This document shows positions 1 through 12,578 of a stretch of DNA of 64,000 nt, one piece after another. The stretch covers positions 83,473,888-83,537,887 of the forward strand of contig NC_084796.1 in NCBI RefSeq assembly GCF_963169125.1. Reading direction: 5' to 3'. Each line of letters begins with the position of its first letter. Positions within the stretch are counted from its first letter, which is position 1. Under the pieces are notes generated by a model. The model was not told the DNA's origin and made no database searches. It saw only the letters and a list, made by a program, of their open reading frames with translations. The translations under genes and the position numbers were made by a program. This stretch comes from Humulus lupulus. Lineage: Eukaryota; Streptophyta; Magnoliopsida; Rosales; Cannabaceae.

Positions 1-1730
1 GAATGAATATTTAGTAGTGGAGAATGACCACTTAACTATTTTAACCATTAACTTTATTTTAAATTATTTTTATTGCAATTTGTATTTTTATTTTTAAAAA
101 CCCCTTCTTTATGAATTTCTTTTCATTTGAATAATAAATTTAATAGAAGTCCTCGTGGGTTCGACCTTTATTTGCCACTATACTAAAGTAGTAGGAAAAT
201 TAGGAAACAAAATATAATTAAATTTCCAAGTTGGCGAGTCAGCTGGATGTGTCAATTGACCATCATTTACTCGGTCTTTGGCATACTAAATTAATTTTTT
301 TGCATGATCATAATTTCCGTAAAACCATACTAAACCAAGTATCGGTGATAATTAACATGTAACCTTTGTTGGGACATCTTTTCTAATCGTATCAATTTTT
401 TTTCTTTTGCCAAATAAACTCACCACATGTGGATATGCAATTGCAACCACAATCTCTTTCAATATTAGATGCAATCGTTTGGACAACCATGCATTTTTTT
501 GCATATTGCATCCCTAATGAACACAATGTCTTCTTTGCCTCATAAAATGACGATGACATTTTATTATCTTCAGGTAATAAATCTCCTAAAAAAGGATAGT
601 AACTCCATCATACCGTTATCCTCCACCCATATTTGGCTTTTAAGTTATATATCATAAGCAGAGTTGATAATTTAGTGAACCTTGTATAATTAAAGAAAAT
701 GAGTTTCATAGCATTTTCTAAGATGGTCTGAAATTTAACTGGATGTACATGGGCTCCATGTACTCATAAAAATACTTATTTATGCAATGAAATGTCATAA
801 TCATTGCATCATCAATCATTTATGCAATGTCATAACTTCATAGTACTCATAAAAATACTTATTATTCTTAGATGTTCCCTCATTAATGACTTTGTTTCTT
901 TCTCTGAGCAAAAACCACGCCTTATACCTCTTATCTATTCTATTCCTACATAATTGATCCTTTACTTTAACAATTTCCATCTTGAAAACATTAACACACT
1001 TAACTCAAGGACAATAAATACTATTAGGAGATTTGATATTTCTTGCACAAAACTACAAAAAGAAAAAATGCAACTCAATTCCTATATTTTACCTATAACC
1101 TATCTCTATCCAATCTCCATTCATTGTCAAACTTCACACAAACAAAGGAAGCAACAAAGATTAATAAGTAGGTTCATGAATTACCTAATTGAAAACTAAA
1201 TAAAAGAAAAAACATGTCCAAAATATTTTGGTAGCATTTCCTCTAAATTTATCACATTAATCAAATTTAAAAATTACATCTATGCAACACACAATATATT
1301 AGTGGACAACATTTCCCCTGTTTCTATAACATTCAAAAAATTAAAAAGAACCTATATTTATTACATATACACTACAAACTAATTAATCAATCCAACATTC
1401 ATAATGTTAACCTTATGTCACTGCAGATACCAATCCCAAAATCTATCTCCACTCATTTTTAAATCATAAATTCAACTAAGTTTAATATCATAATTAAGTA
1501 TCTTTAGCTTTAAAAACATATTATATATCAAAGTTAAATATACCTTTCCTCCATTATAAAATCATTCAAGTTTGATCACCATAAAAAAAAAACATACTCA
1601 AAGATACCAATAAACAAATAACAATTAAAACTAATAATATGATAAACGACTGATAGACAATAATTAAAAAAAATCACTAAATCTGAAATTAAATTGGAAA
1701 ACAATAAAGGAAACAAAATATAAGGAAAAA
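1..1730. other. AT-rich stretch, no gene recognised
   Basis: No reading frame here resembles a known protein, and the few short open frames have biased, low-complexity composition. A 20-bp segment (tactcataaaaatacttat) occurs twice, near 758 and 842. It is probably decayed transposon or intergenic sequence. I see no termini that define an element. Confidence 0.5.
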
Positions 1731-1734
1731 TCAA

Positions 1735-2075
1735 CTAAAACTATTCTAACTAAATAAATAATAAAGTACAACCTAAAGCAAGCACATAATCCAATATCTT
1801 CACCCATATAAATCATTAAACCCGAAATTAAATTAAAAAAATTAAAAATTAGTAAAGTTTACAAAATATAAAGAAAATTATACTAAAAATATTCTAACTA
1901 AATAAATATTAAAGTGGAACATAAAGAAAACATATAATTTAATATCTACACCCATATAAATCATTAAACCTAAAATAAAAATTTCAAAAAGCTAATAAAA
2001 AATAAAGAAATTATACTAAAAATATTCTAACAAAATAAAATATTAAGTTTCAACATAAAATACTTACATAATCAT
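1735..2075. repeat. AT-rich tandem repeat, about 135-148 bp, 2-3 copies
   Basis: The segment containing tattctaactaaataaat recurs near 1742, 1890 and 2023 (third copy with one change), each time followed by a block with 'cccatataaatcattaaac' or a decayed version of it. The copies differ by many substitutions and small indels, so the array is old. No coding potential is seen. Confidence 0.55.
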
Positions 2076-2671
2076 CAATATAAAAGCTACAAAAAGTAAG
2101 AAATTTGAAATATAAATATCTTATTTATAAAATAGTGCAAAAATTAATAAAAATGCACTTACTTGGTAAGTGTTCCAAATTTTCAACAACTAAAAATCTA
2201 TACAAAAATTAAAAAGAAAAGTTCAAAAACATATATTGGTCATGAATTTAACCTTAAAATTGAAAAAAAAAACTTAGCTAAAATTACCCAATGTCGCCGA
2301 CATTACTGTCGGGAGAGGGGGAAATCGCATATCTTCTATAGGGGTTTGGGGGCTAGGGAAAATGGGGCTTGGCGACGATCTGCTGGAATTATATTGGGTG
2401 AGAGCATTAGCATCAGTGCCTAATTGACGCTAACAAAAAGTGTACGCCAATCAGGCATTATCGCTAACACTTTGCCCCAATAGCGTCACTTGGTCACTGA
2501 CGTAAACTGTCCCACTTAAGAGCACCAGTGTTGTAACAGTTTCCATGCCAAAATCTATATGAATTCTTTTATCCATAGCCGCTAATTTTGTTTATGAGAT
2601 TTTGAAAAAGAACGTTAAAACATTCTTTTTTTTTATGAGACTATTAAAACATACATAAAAAATACACCAAG

Positions 2672-3010
2672 CATGCATGGACAATATTCTACTCATTGTT
2701 AATGATGTGGAAACTCTATCGAATGTGAAGAAATGGTTAGATGAGAAATTCCAAATGAAAGATATTGGAGAGGAAAGCTATGTTTTCGCAATCCAAATCC
2801 TAAGAAATAGGAATAACAAGTTTCTGGCGCATTCTCAGGCGTCTTATAATAATGAGGTTGTAGAGATATTTTGTGTGGAAAATTCCAAGAATGGTTAGTA
2901 ATCGACAAGACATGGAACTGTTCTTTCAAAGGATTAGTAACCCAAGACACCTTAGGAAGAAGAGTATCTAAGAAAGTAGTCTTATGCTTCAGCAGTTGGA
3001 AGTCTTACAG
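2672..3010 (+). pseudogene. Ty1/copia reverse transcriptase fragment
   Basis: The frame from 2677 reads DNILLIVNDVETL, then KKWLDEKFQMKDIGEESYV and AIQILRNRN. This is the part of copia RT that normally starts with the YVDD box and continues with the conserved F-MKDLGE block; the YV before DD is not kept. The frame breaks near 2898, but RT-like coding continues to about 3010 (a YLRK-like stretch, then YASAVGSL) in shifted frames with stops. No LTRs, integrase or RNase H are seen next to it, so this is a small decayed piece of a plus-strand element. Confidence 0.8.
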
Positions 3011-3056
3011 GTGATGCATCGCCTACAATAAGTCGCTAAAACCCTAAGTTTTAGGC

Positions 3057-3152
3057 GATGCAGCATCTCCAAGGAGGTGACGCAATGCCACTTATGCAGG
3101 TCCAACTTCTCAAAAGTGACTTTAAACACCTCCAAGGAGGCGACGCAATACC
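3057..3152. repeat. Short direct repeat with CCTCCAAGGAGG palindrome
   Basis: Two copies of a roughly 24-bp unit (about 3064-3088 and 3128-3152) read tctccaaggaggtgacgcaa and cctccaaggaggcgacgcaa. The second contains a perfect 12-bp palindrome. It follows directly on the decayed copia fragment. Function unknown. Confidence 0.5.
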
Positions 3153-3239
3153 TGAATGTATCACATTGGACCCAAAAAGAAAATTTTTAAATGCCTGCAA
3201 CAAAAAATCAAATTTCACATCTTCACTATGTGAAACCAT

Positions 3240-4227
3240 TTAATGTTTTACACCTAGCATGTGTAAGACCATTTGGAATTTTTATTTTAACTAATCCTAA
3301 CATTTCCCCAATTGTTTAAATACAAACTTCTTCCTTTATCTCAAAACTGTATTGGTGCCTAAAATAATGTGTGTTTCAACTTGAACTTTACCTTATTGAA
3401 AATACCACAAAGTCTTATCAAAATCATTGGTTGCTTAAAAGCATGATCCAAATATTCCTTATGATAAAACTAGTGATATCTCACACACCTCCACTTGATC
3501 ATTCTTTTTCTCACTTTTATTGCTTAAAACTTATATTGCCATGTGCTCGTCCTTTAATGAATTTTAAAGGGAAAAACTCCAACTCCCATGAGAGGCAGTA
3601 CCACAACTAAGTTCACATAGGTGAAGTTCTTATATCATCAATAAACCCTATGTTTAACCCTCACTCGGCAGAAGCCAACACTAACAATCAAGGATGAAAC
3701 TGACAATGGTTTTATTGTTGAAATTATCAACTTATCAATGACTTGTTCTTACCCATTGAACTCCCTCCCTTAATATTAATAAGGTTGGAGTTGGGTTCCA
3801 TAATTAGTGAATTTCTAATTCTAAGAGTTTTAGTCTCATCCCTCTTAAAAGTGGAACTTACTAACATTCTCAAAAGTTCTCACTAGTCGAAGAATGCATC
3901 GTTAGGGGAATATTCGTTGTTGTCTTTTCCAATTCAAATTCCTTCTCAGTGAAAGAAACACAAAATAAAGGCTTTGAAAGTCAACTAGTGCTAGTTGTTT
4001 TGCCAATTCCAGCTAGCTTTTCTAGTCTTTCATCTATTTCCTGCCCTCTGCCTCACTCATTTAGTGCTTCTAGGTGATAAACACAATATCGAACTCTGGG
4101 AAAAATAGACTTTCAATCTCTATACTTACAACACAATCAAAATAGACTTTCTCACCTTACTATACGATGCATGAGATTGATATGATTCCATCCTGAATCA
4201 AACTTCTCACATATTCATGTCTTAGAA
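3240..4227. other. No gene recognised; probable element debris
   Basis: The stretch contains only short frames without recognisable motifs. It could be the decayed 3' part or LTR of the neighbouring copia relic, but no matching second LTR is in the window. Confidence 0.35.
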
Positions 4228-6043
4228 TGTAATACCCGCCTTTGCATTTTGTAGGTATTTTGGTAATTTAGCCTGAGAGGCCAATTTGGTAATTTATATA
4301 TGTTGATGCATATGTGAATTGTTTTCTTTTAAATTTTATGATAATATATGGTTGATTTCATGATTATGATATTTATGTGTATTACAGCAACAAATCACGA
4401 TTCCTTCAAGTATTAGGGTTTAAGTGCCAAAGGTATTGGAAATAATGGGTTAGAATAGAAATATGAATCTTATGGTATAAATTGTAATTTCCATAAGTCA
4501 AAACTATTAGCTTAAAGATGAATTACTAAAAAGGGATTAAGTGGTTTCATAATGAAGCTTAGATGGAGGAAATTATGGTAATTGTGTATTATTGATTATT
4601 AAGAATTAATTAATTATAGAAAAATAAGATTAGATTTACACATATTTGTCTTTTAGAATTAGGTTATCAGATCAGGAGGCAAGTCACACATTCTTGATTT
4701 TGTTATTTTGAGGCTTAAGAACATGAAGGCGGACCTTAGTGTGAACTAGAAAGATTAGTTGTGGGAATTGAGAAAAGAAAGCATGAATGGTGGCTGAAGC
4801 AATAATTGGTAAGTTCTTTTAATCTTGTTATTTATGTTTCTTGGTAGATATAGGTTTTAATGATGAAAAATGGATATTGATTTGCACATTTGATTAATGG
4901 ATGTTCACAGATGTTTAAGATTGATTTTAATTGCATTGTAAGTGTTAGATAAATGTTAGTATGCTTGAATTGGAGGTTTGGTTCTAAATTTCTTGAGTTT
5001 GGTCGAAATTTGGGTCAAAAATCGCATCTGGGATTTCTGGAATTCGCGTCTAGCTCGACCGCGTCTAGACCTAGTGCGACGACGCTGCTTGCCTGAAAAA
5101 CACGTCCTCACTTTGGGCACAGTCGTGCCAACGCATTGGCGCGACTGCGCTTGTTGCCTAGAAAATGGAATTTTATTTGTTCCACCCTTTTTATTTTGCA
5201 TTGGCACCTTTCAGTTTTTGGTTTTATACCACAGGGTTTTAGGACTTTCTTAAGGATATATTGAGGATGAATTAGCCTTAAGAGGGACATGGGTGTATTT
5301 TTAATATTGTTTTGGTTCGACTTGAGTTTAAAGGTATTATATGATAGGCCCACTGAGGATACTTGTAACGTTCTCCAAATCTAGGACCATTACACTGTGT
5401 AGTTTAAATAGTGCTTAACTCTCTAAATGAGTCATTTGGGTTTAAATCATGTAATTAAAACTAACAACAGGTTTAGGTACTAAAAATTTTCGTCAACACT
5501 CAACCATTCATTAAAAGAGTTTGACTTCCATACATGGGACCCCAACATAGTGTAAAATGATTTTAACCCAAAAATGTATACAAAAGTTGACCTAGGCACC
5601 AAAATATGGTTTCAACACTAGTTCCAACTGATAGCCTCGGCCGTGGCGGACGAGCAGGCTGCATATGTACACTCCGCCCCTGAAGCTCTCCAACTCATGG
5701 CTGGTCCAACTTTTCCTTTCCTTTACCTACACCATTTAGCACTCGTGAGTCGAGGCCCAACAAAAATACAAAATCATGCTTATAACCAATACATTTATTA
5801 GATCACCAATTCATAATTGGCATGCCTAGAAGTAATAACCTTAAGCATGCATGCAATTAGCCCAAATAAGTAACTATAGAGTAACACTAGGGCCTATTGC
5901 CCATTTTTCATACAACCAGCTTTAGTGCAGGCCAAGTAGGTCTGATGCTTAACATTCCAAACAACCCTAGGGGCGTTTAAGTGTATATCTCACTTCTAGG
6001 TTGGCTTAACCCTATCAGTCATCATTCAGCATGTTTCTACTGC

Positions 6044-6565
6044 CCTCGACTCCTAAGTCGAGCCTCTAAACCCTCAACTTATAAGCCAAGCCTCGTAACC
6101 TTTGACTGTTATGTCGAGTCCTTAATCTTTGACTAATAAGTCAAATCTTTGACCTTCACATCATAAGTGGAGTTTGTACTCTTTGATTGATATGTTGAGT
6201 CCTTAACGTTCAACTAATAAGTCAAATATTTAACCTTCAACTAATAAGTGGAGTCTTTTAATCATTGACTGATAGGTCGAGTCTTTTAACTTTCGACTGA
6301 TAAGTTGAGACTTTTAACCTTTGACTGATAAGTCGATTATTTTAACCTTCGATGGATAAGTCGATTCTTTTAACCTTTGACTGATAAGTCCAGTATTTTA
6401 ACCTTCGACTGATAAGTCGATTCTTTTAACCTTCTACTGATAATTCGAGTGTTTTAAACCATGACTGATAAGTCGAGGCTTCTAAAACCGGTTATACCCT
6501 TGACTATTAAGACAAGCCCTTCAATAAATAACATAGATAAATCTTCAACTTATAAGCTGAGCTTC
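6044..6565. repeat. 28-bp minisatellite with TCGACT/AGTCGA hairpin units
   Basis: About 18 units follow the pattern ttcgactgataagtcgattc plus ttttaacc, 28 bp each, best preserved at about 6260-6480. Each good unit contains an inverted repeat (cGACTgataAGTCg). The array lies inside the nested Tekay-like LTR, and outer units are the most diverged. No reading frame is maintained. Confidence 0.85.
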
Positions 6566-7524
6566 CCAATGAGATATACAGACCAACAATCATTACATAA
6601 CGTAGGTAAACACAGCGCATTTAATATGTTTAAAAAAACATTCTCAACATAACATTAATCCTGTACTATAATGGGGCCAAGCCCTAAACACAGATCGGGT
6701 GTAGTTTTCTTAACTCAGGTCTAAGTGCAATGTATATTAAGAACGACCCTTGAGAACAATCCCAGTTCTGAGCCCTAGCGATAACCTAGTCACAACCATA
6801 ATATAGAATCTTGTTAAAACGAGCGAATAAAGGCTTCCAGACCAAGTCCTAGCCTCCAAGAAGTCAAATTCTAGTAAATTGGGTAGTAGGATTGATACCA
6901 AGCCCTTAGGTTTTAGTTCCTACACTCAAAACCTTGCTGGGGCTCAAAAGACCTTCAAGCGCCGCGGCCCCGGGCAATAGGTCCGCGACCCGCCTCAAGT
7001 CAAAGAGCCCAAGGGCTCTCCTCTTGACCACACGTGCTGTGGCACTCCCTGCAGGCATTGCGACTCAAAATAGCAAACCAGTCCCTCCTTCGTTTGTTCA
7101 TGAGAGTCGCGACGCCCCAAGAATAGGGTCGCGGCTTGACATGGAAACCCAGAATTTTCCCCATTTTCCTCAAGCCTCCCTCCAAAAAGTCATCCAAACA
7201 TTACCAAACCCACAATTCAATCCAAAAACATAGTCAAAACATCCCAGGCAACAAAACTTAACATTCAAATGGATCAAAGACTCCTCAAAACCATAAAATC
7301 CAAATCGAAGCTTAAGAAAATTAAGGGAATAAAAACTGAGAAACTTAAAGCTTAAATTGCCTCTGATTAAGTCGTTTTCTAGCTAAATCCCTAGGCTATC
7401 AAGCTTCTAATCTTCCCTAGAATCGTTACGACTCTAACCTCTCTTAAATCGAAGCTCTAAAACTCGAGTTTCCTTGGAAATTGCTAATGAGCGAAAATGA
7501 GAGAACGAGAGACTTGAACGTGTT

Positions 7525-7537
7525 CTCTATTTATGAG
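7525..7537 (-). promoter_or_regulatory. Putative LTR TATA box
   Basis: On the minus strand the sequence reads CTCATAAATAGAG. It lies inside the minus-oriented LTR, upstream of the rest of the LTR in the direction of transcription. Confidence 0.4.
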
Positions 7538-9055
7538 AGGTTACTTAGAGCTCCAGTAACCTTGAGCAAATCCCAGGGCTCGGGGTGTCCAAAAATATCC
7601 CCAAGGGTAAAATGGTCAAAATCCGTATAACTCCCTCCTATTCTCACTAACTTCGAGTATATCCTCAAATATTTATCCTTCTTACTCAATATCCCAGTAA
7701 TGTACTAAATACTCAAAGTACCCCTTGACTCACCCTGAGTCGAGTACTGGGTCCTATTGTGACTTTCCAGCTAACTTTCTCCCTAGGATCGCCTCGTGCC
7801 AAGTAACCCAAATATATCAACATAATAATGTGGTCTCACATATATATGCACATATACCCCAAATATACCCATAACAAGCTAAATTACAAAAGTTTCCCTT
7901 GTGATAAGAAACGGGCCCACGTGCATATTTAATACACCTACACATACATATCTAGTCATATTATAATATAACTCCCATAATCATATAATGATACACATAT
8001 ATATCACATAAACACATATTTCATAATTAAATCACATAATTTCCACAATTTGCCATCCTGACCCCTTAATCAAGGTCCTAAGCCTTATTAGGTAATTTGG
8101 GAGGATGCGTTAGTGTGTGTGGAGTATTGCTAGACATGTGCACACAAGGTGTATGCTCGATGTACTTAAATTTGGTAAGCTTTGTATGTTATCTTATAAA
8201 CCATGTTATAAGCTATACTGTGAATTATATTATGAATTTTGTTATGAATTATGTTATGAACCATGGTATGAATCATATTATTAATTATGTTAGAAGCTAT
8301 GTTATTGAGTAATGCATGTTGTGTGTGACTGAGATATGTGTGAATATGATGTATTTCTACGTGGCATGCTTACGTTGTGAAAAATGGATGCTTATGTTAA
8401 TTCGTGCTAGGTTGCACAATAGGCCGGAACGACACCAATAATACAAGTTATGGAATGAATATGTTACGCTATATTTATTGTATTCTATGATTACATTATG
8501 TTATAGTTAGGTTTTGTTATTATGGTTTATATATGTTATGATTATGTTACGATACGATAATGTTGGTTATGGAACTTTGTATGTTAAGGTATCGACTATG
8601 AGTTGTTTATATTTTAGGTTGTGAGGATATGAATTAGTTTATGTTTTACACTTTAAGTTTTTATTATATTGTTGGGCCTTGGGTATTGTGTCCTATGTAG
8701 CTCTACTTGCTCGGCATTAGCTCACAGGTACTTTTTTTTGTAAGTAAAAGCAAAAGTGAAGTTGACGAAGCAATGAGTTGGAGCAGCATCAGTCAGATGT
8801 GCTATCAACCTTGGGGTCAAAGGGGTTGCTACTTATGCATGGTTTTAAAATTCTTCAAGTCATGGTTTTATGTTTATTATTAATAACATGTGTCTTTACC
8901 AACAATATGTATGTAAAATATGGTTTATTTTTAATAGCCAGATCTCGAGTTGCTTGTTTTGCAGAGGATATTTAATTCATGTTTTTTAAAAAAAAAAATG
9001 AGTTTCGATAAATTTTTTGTAGTAAATTATTTAGTTTATGTCAAGTCATTACATT

Positions 9056-9066
9056 TGGTATCAGAG
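9056..9066 (+). other. Primer-binding site (tRNA-iMet type)
   Basis: TGGTATCAGAG starts two bases after the LTR end (TTACA, then tt). It is complementary to the 3' end of plant initiator tRNA-Met, the usual primer for Tekay/Del and many copia elements. Confidence 0.75.
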
Positions 9067-10700
9067 AAATGGTTTTAATGTTCCCGTAGACCCTCACAAA
9101 TTGCACATGAAGAAGAAGAAGACTCGACTCATTACACTATAAGTTTTAGCTCTAAAGTTTATGTCAGGTTATATTCTAAAACTTGGATGTTATAGTTAAG
9201 ACGAAAAAAATGATATAAGGACAAAAGTATGGTGTCAAAATGATGTGTTGTCAAGATATGGTTCTAGCTAGCAAACATATGTGAGAGGTGAGACATTACG
9301 AGATTCCATATGATAAACTAAGGATAAACGATATGAAAAGGCTTGTTATAGTAGCATGTTGTCTTTCGCTTGGGAGTTAGTAAGAGCTGACTTGTAAGTA
9401 TTTAATTGATAAAAATGTGTCACATGACGTTAAAAGGAAGTTAGGCATGTGTTTTTGTGTGGTGAGGCCACTAGGTCCTCCGTAGACCAAAATGGTTTGA
9501 GGATTGGTGTAATCCTTTATCACCCTACACTTATGGTGTGCTTTAGTGTTTGTGTTATATGTATTATATATAGTTTTGCATGTATGCTTATTGATGTTGT
9601 ATCGCTAGCTTTGTGTAGTTAGTAGGTTGATTCTTTTTTATGTCTTATTATTGGTTGTCAACAATTTATGAATTCATGTTGTGTTTTGTTAAACATGTAT
9701 TAGTTGTGAAGAGCTTTCCTAGGAGGAAGAGAAGGCGATCAGTAAGCTCTTATGACCTGAGGAAAATCTGGATGTTGTTTTGAGGCTGAGGAAGTTTTAG
9801 CTCTCAAGTTACTCCTCGGTTGTAGGTAAAGCATGATCGGAATGCCCGTGACATTATCCTCACCACAAGGACTATCGAATGTCACTCATAAATGTTTTAG
9901 ATTCATTGATATTCCATGTTCGAGAAGGAGTCAAGTTTTTGGGAGAAGAGGGATTGGGGTGGCTAGATTGCAACAATGAACTAGTGACACAAGGACTAGC
10001 CGATAGGAGAAGGAAATCCTAATCATGCATATGATAGACAAAGAGGTTTTATCGATAAAGGATGCTAGTTCACGCTTTGATGCTGCACAAAAAGCAAGTA
10101 GGAAGCCAATAGGTACTTGGTAGAACTATTTTTACATGGAGTTTAAGACATATTATTCGATGAGCTCGGAGCTTTAGTTGGAAGGTTTCTGAGAGTAAGT
10201 TGGATGAACGTATTGAGTTGGACTGCCATAGTCAATTGACTCAAGACAGGCAGTGAGCCAAGAATCATAAAGGACTTGGTGACAATAAGGAAAAAAGTGA
10301 TTGATTAAGTTCGGCTCTTCAGGAGAAGTAGAAACTAGGATGTTGAAGAAATGGAGTGGAAAGAAATTTCACTTTGAAAGGAATATGACACAAATTTATG
10401 AGAATAAATACTACCTGAAAGTTCATTGACGATCAACGAAAGAACAGATGTGATGGGAGGTAGTGGAAAGAATCCCAAAACGATGGTCATTCTTCGTATT
10501 AAAGGAGTTCGCATGGTGAAAAGAGAGACTACCAACAAATGAATAATGACATTAAGTATGAAATAGGATTGGATACCTCTATTTAAAAAGGATATAAGAA
10601 CAAGACAGAAGTTGAAACCTATAAAGAACGACAGAAATAGAGTTAGATTGTAAAGCTCCTTTTAGATGGACTATTTGGACAATTTTCGATGCTAAAACTT
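9067..10700 (+). pseudogene. Decayed internal region of a Ty3/gypsy element
   Basis: The position directly behind an LTR and PBS makes this the leader and gag part of the outer element. No frame longer than about 60 codons is left on the plus strand. A stretch near 10132 reads MEFKTYYS, which resembles the EEFK-LF--KYY block of plant gag, but stops surround it. I cannot trace protease or RT. Identification rests mainly on position. Confidence 0.4.
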
Positions 10701-10839
10701 CGTGCTTACAAAAGACCCCCACCTCGTATCTCTCAAAATACAAACTCGGGAAGGAAACAACCAAATCCGTCCTTGCCCCTTGCACCTCGCGAGGGTTGTA
10801 GCCGTATATCAAGAGTAGCGCCTCGGGAGAGAAAGAGGC

Positions 10840-11190
10840 GCCTCGCGAGAGGACGCGTCTCGCGCCCCAGGCAGGGCCTCGCGAGAGTAGGCATCTCTCC
10901 ATAGGCAGTGCCTCAGGAGAGTAGGCGTCTTGCGCCACATGCAGCGCCTCGCGAGAGTGGGCATCTCATGCCACAGATAGTGCCTCACAAGAGTAGGCGT
11001 CTCGCGCCTCAGGCAGCGCCTTGCGAGAGTAGGCGTCTCGCACCAAACGCAGTGCCTTGCACCTGGAAGCGTCTCACGAGAGTAGGCATCTCATGCCCCA
11101 GGCAGTGCCTTGCGAGAGTAGGCATCTCATGCCCCCGGCAGTGCCTCGCAAGAGTGGGCATCTTGCACCACAGGTAGCACCTCGCGCCTA
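10840..11190. repeat. GC-rich 36-bp tandem repeat (CTCGCGAG units)
   Basis: Nine or ten units begin gcctcgcgagagtaggcgtc and are exactly 36 bp in most cases (10840, 10876 and onward); one is shortened and one is extended by a partial duplication. Units carry the CTCGCGAG palindrome or a one-base variant. Because 36 is divisible by three, long open frames with 12-residue periodicity arise on both strands. They have no homology I recognise and are probably not genes. The block stands out strongly from the AT-rich surroundings. Confidence 0.9.
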
Positions 11191-12006
11191 AAACATCCCG
11201 TGAAGCTTCTCACACCTTGTCCCCCTTAACAAACTTGCAAGGACATCATTTCTTGAACCTCGCTGATGAGGCCCTACCCTACTTGTGTCACAAGCAAAGA
11301 ATACCTCCCATATGTATCCTTTCCACTTAATAAGTAATCAGATACTTAGAAAAATATAAAGAGGCTAGATCAACATGCACATCTTCAGAGGGTGGAAACA
11401 TCCACTAGGTGCAGAGTACACATAAGGGTATGGAATGTGCGTACCAATCGGGAGGCGTCTGAATACAAGGACAACATCCACGCCAGGAAAGTAGTGGGAG
11501 TACTAGGGGAGGAGACATGGCCTGCATGCTTCTAACCAAATGTCAGAGTCGACACCACCACCAGCACCACTACACCCGGTGCCATTCCTCTGAAACTTGT
11601 ACCAAATAAGTAGTGGAGACATCCCCATGGAATCTGATCCTGTACTAGAGCCAACACCACTACCCCTGAGACTACTCTCCTAACAATGTACTTGTGTACC
11701 ATTTGGTCCCCTGGACCACAATGTATCAGGGGCCATTAGAGCCCACTATAAAATGAATCCCACTTCCACATGGAAGGGGGTTGGAAAAAACACTATAGCA
11801 TCATACCACAAGAAATATAAGTTCTTTTCACCAGTTTTGTTCTGCAACTATTCTCTAAGAATCTGTTTAGATTTTTGAGGTTCTTCATTGATAAGCTATA
11901 TCCTTCGATTTTTCTAACTTAACTTCGTTGACGAGTTCTCATCGTAAAAAATAATGATGCCTATAGTCTATCGATATGATAGATGACATTTTTACATTTT
12001 CAAGAT
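11191..12006. other. No gene recognised
   Basis: The sequence has moderate GC in its first half, a short run of cac/cca triplets near 11553-11590 and stops in all frames. I could not assign it to an element. Confidence 0.4.
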
Positions 12007-12463
12007 TGTAGTGTCCTAGAATATTTACTTAGCTAGTAGCTAGATAGTAGTAGTTGGTAGTATTAGTTAGTAGTACCATGGATTTTGGTTCAAACTTGGA
12101 CTTAATTGGAAACTCATAGCACCAGTTGTGGATTTTATAAGTTTAACCTATAGTTTAAGAATATTAATTATAACATAAGGTTTGATTAATATTGCTGGTC
12201 ATAGATATATATTTATTATAACCTATGGTTTAGATAGAGCTGATAAGAGTGTGACACTTGTCATAATCGTGGTTATTAAGGAATTATGTATTTTTTATGA
12301 ATAGTTTTAATAAAAGAAAGATCTAGAAGCTCGAGAATCTTCCAACAGCTGTTAGGATCATATTATGACTCAGTCAAAGCTGATTATCCAATTCAAATTA
12401 TGCTGAAAAAGTGCAAATACGTGTTTGATATATTAACGTATGACGATATCTCATAGCATAGGG

Positions 12464-12578
12464 GTCGATATATCACCTACGAAAGATACAGAAAACACGT
12501 CGACTTTTCACGAACGATCGATCGAGGCTCGAGAATACAGGGAGAGGCGATATATCGCCTATGGGGGGCGATATATCG
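12464..12578 (+). promoter_or_regulatory. CGATATATCG palindrome cluster in U3 (family B)
   Basis: Copies of the palindrome lie at about 12465-12474 (tcgatatatca), 12545-12558 (GGCGATATATCGCC) and 12567-12578, with a decayed one near 12443. They sit about 190-300 bp upstream of the TATA-like sequence of this LTR. The same arrangement occurs in two other family B LTRs. Confidence 0.6.

Larger units (their letters stand above)
5364..8101 (-). mobile_element. Nested Tekay-like LTR, minus orientation (probable solo LTR)
   Basis: The plus-strand start TGTAACGTTCTCC, the nearby accattacactgtgta, the box gtgagtcgaggcccaacaaa at about 5745 and the end caaggtcctaagccttatta all match the layout of the young Tekay LTR at 13102, but at low identity and with a length near 2.7 kb. 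The expected terminal tcgttaca is missing. GAGGAT occurs at both edges (5355-5360 and 8101-8106) and may be the target duplication, although three extra bases sit between it and the left LTR end. Confidence 0.55.
4228..9053 (+). mobile_element. Ty3/gypsy 5' LTR (outer), split by a nested LTR
   Basis: The LTR starts TGTAATACCC at 4228 and ends GTCATTACA at 9053, directly followed by an iMet-type primer-binding site, so it is the 5' LTR of a plus-strand element. Removing the insert at about 5361-8106 leaves roughly 2.1 kb. The box tacttgctcggcattagctc lies about 330 bp from the 3' end, as in other Ty3 LTRs of this window. A matching 3' LTR was not found. The start coordinate is the weaker end. 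Confidence 0.6.

Noticed and set aside
2290..2520. GC-richer block near 2300-2520 as a gene or MITE
   Set aside because: Only an 86-codon frame without motifs, and no terminal inverted repeats could be found.
10689..11177. Open frames of 71-119 codons on both strands over the GC-rich repeat
   Set aside because: They arise from 36-bp periodicity without stops, occur on both strands and match nothing; not called as genes.
10840..11190. Repeat length of 36 bp suggests a CRISPR array
   Set aside because: Units are directly adjacent with no unique spacers, no cas genes are present, and the window is plant nuclear DNA.
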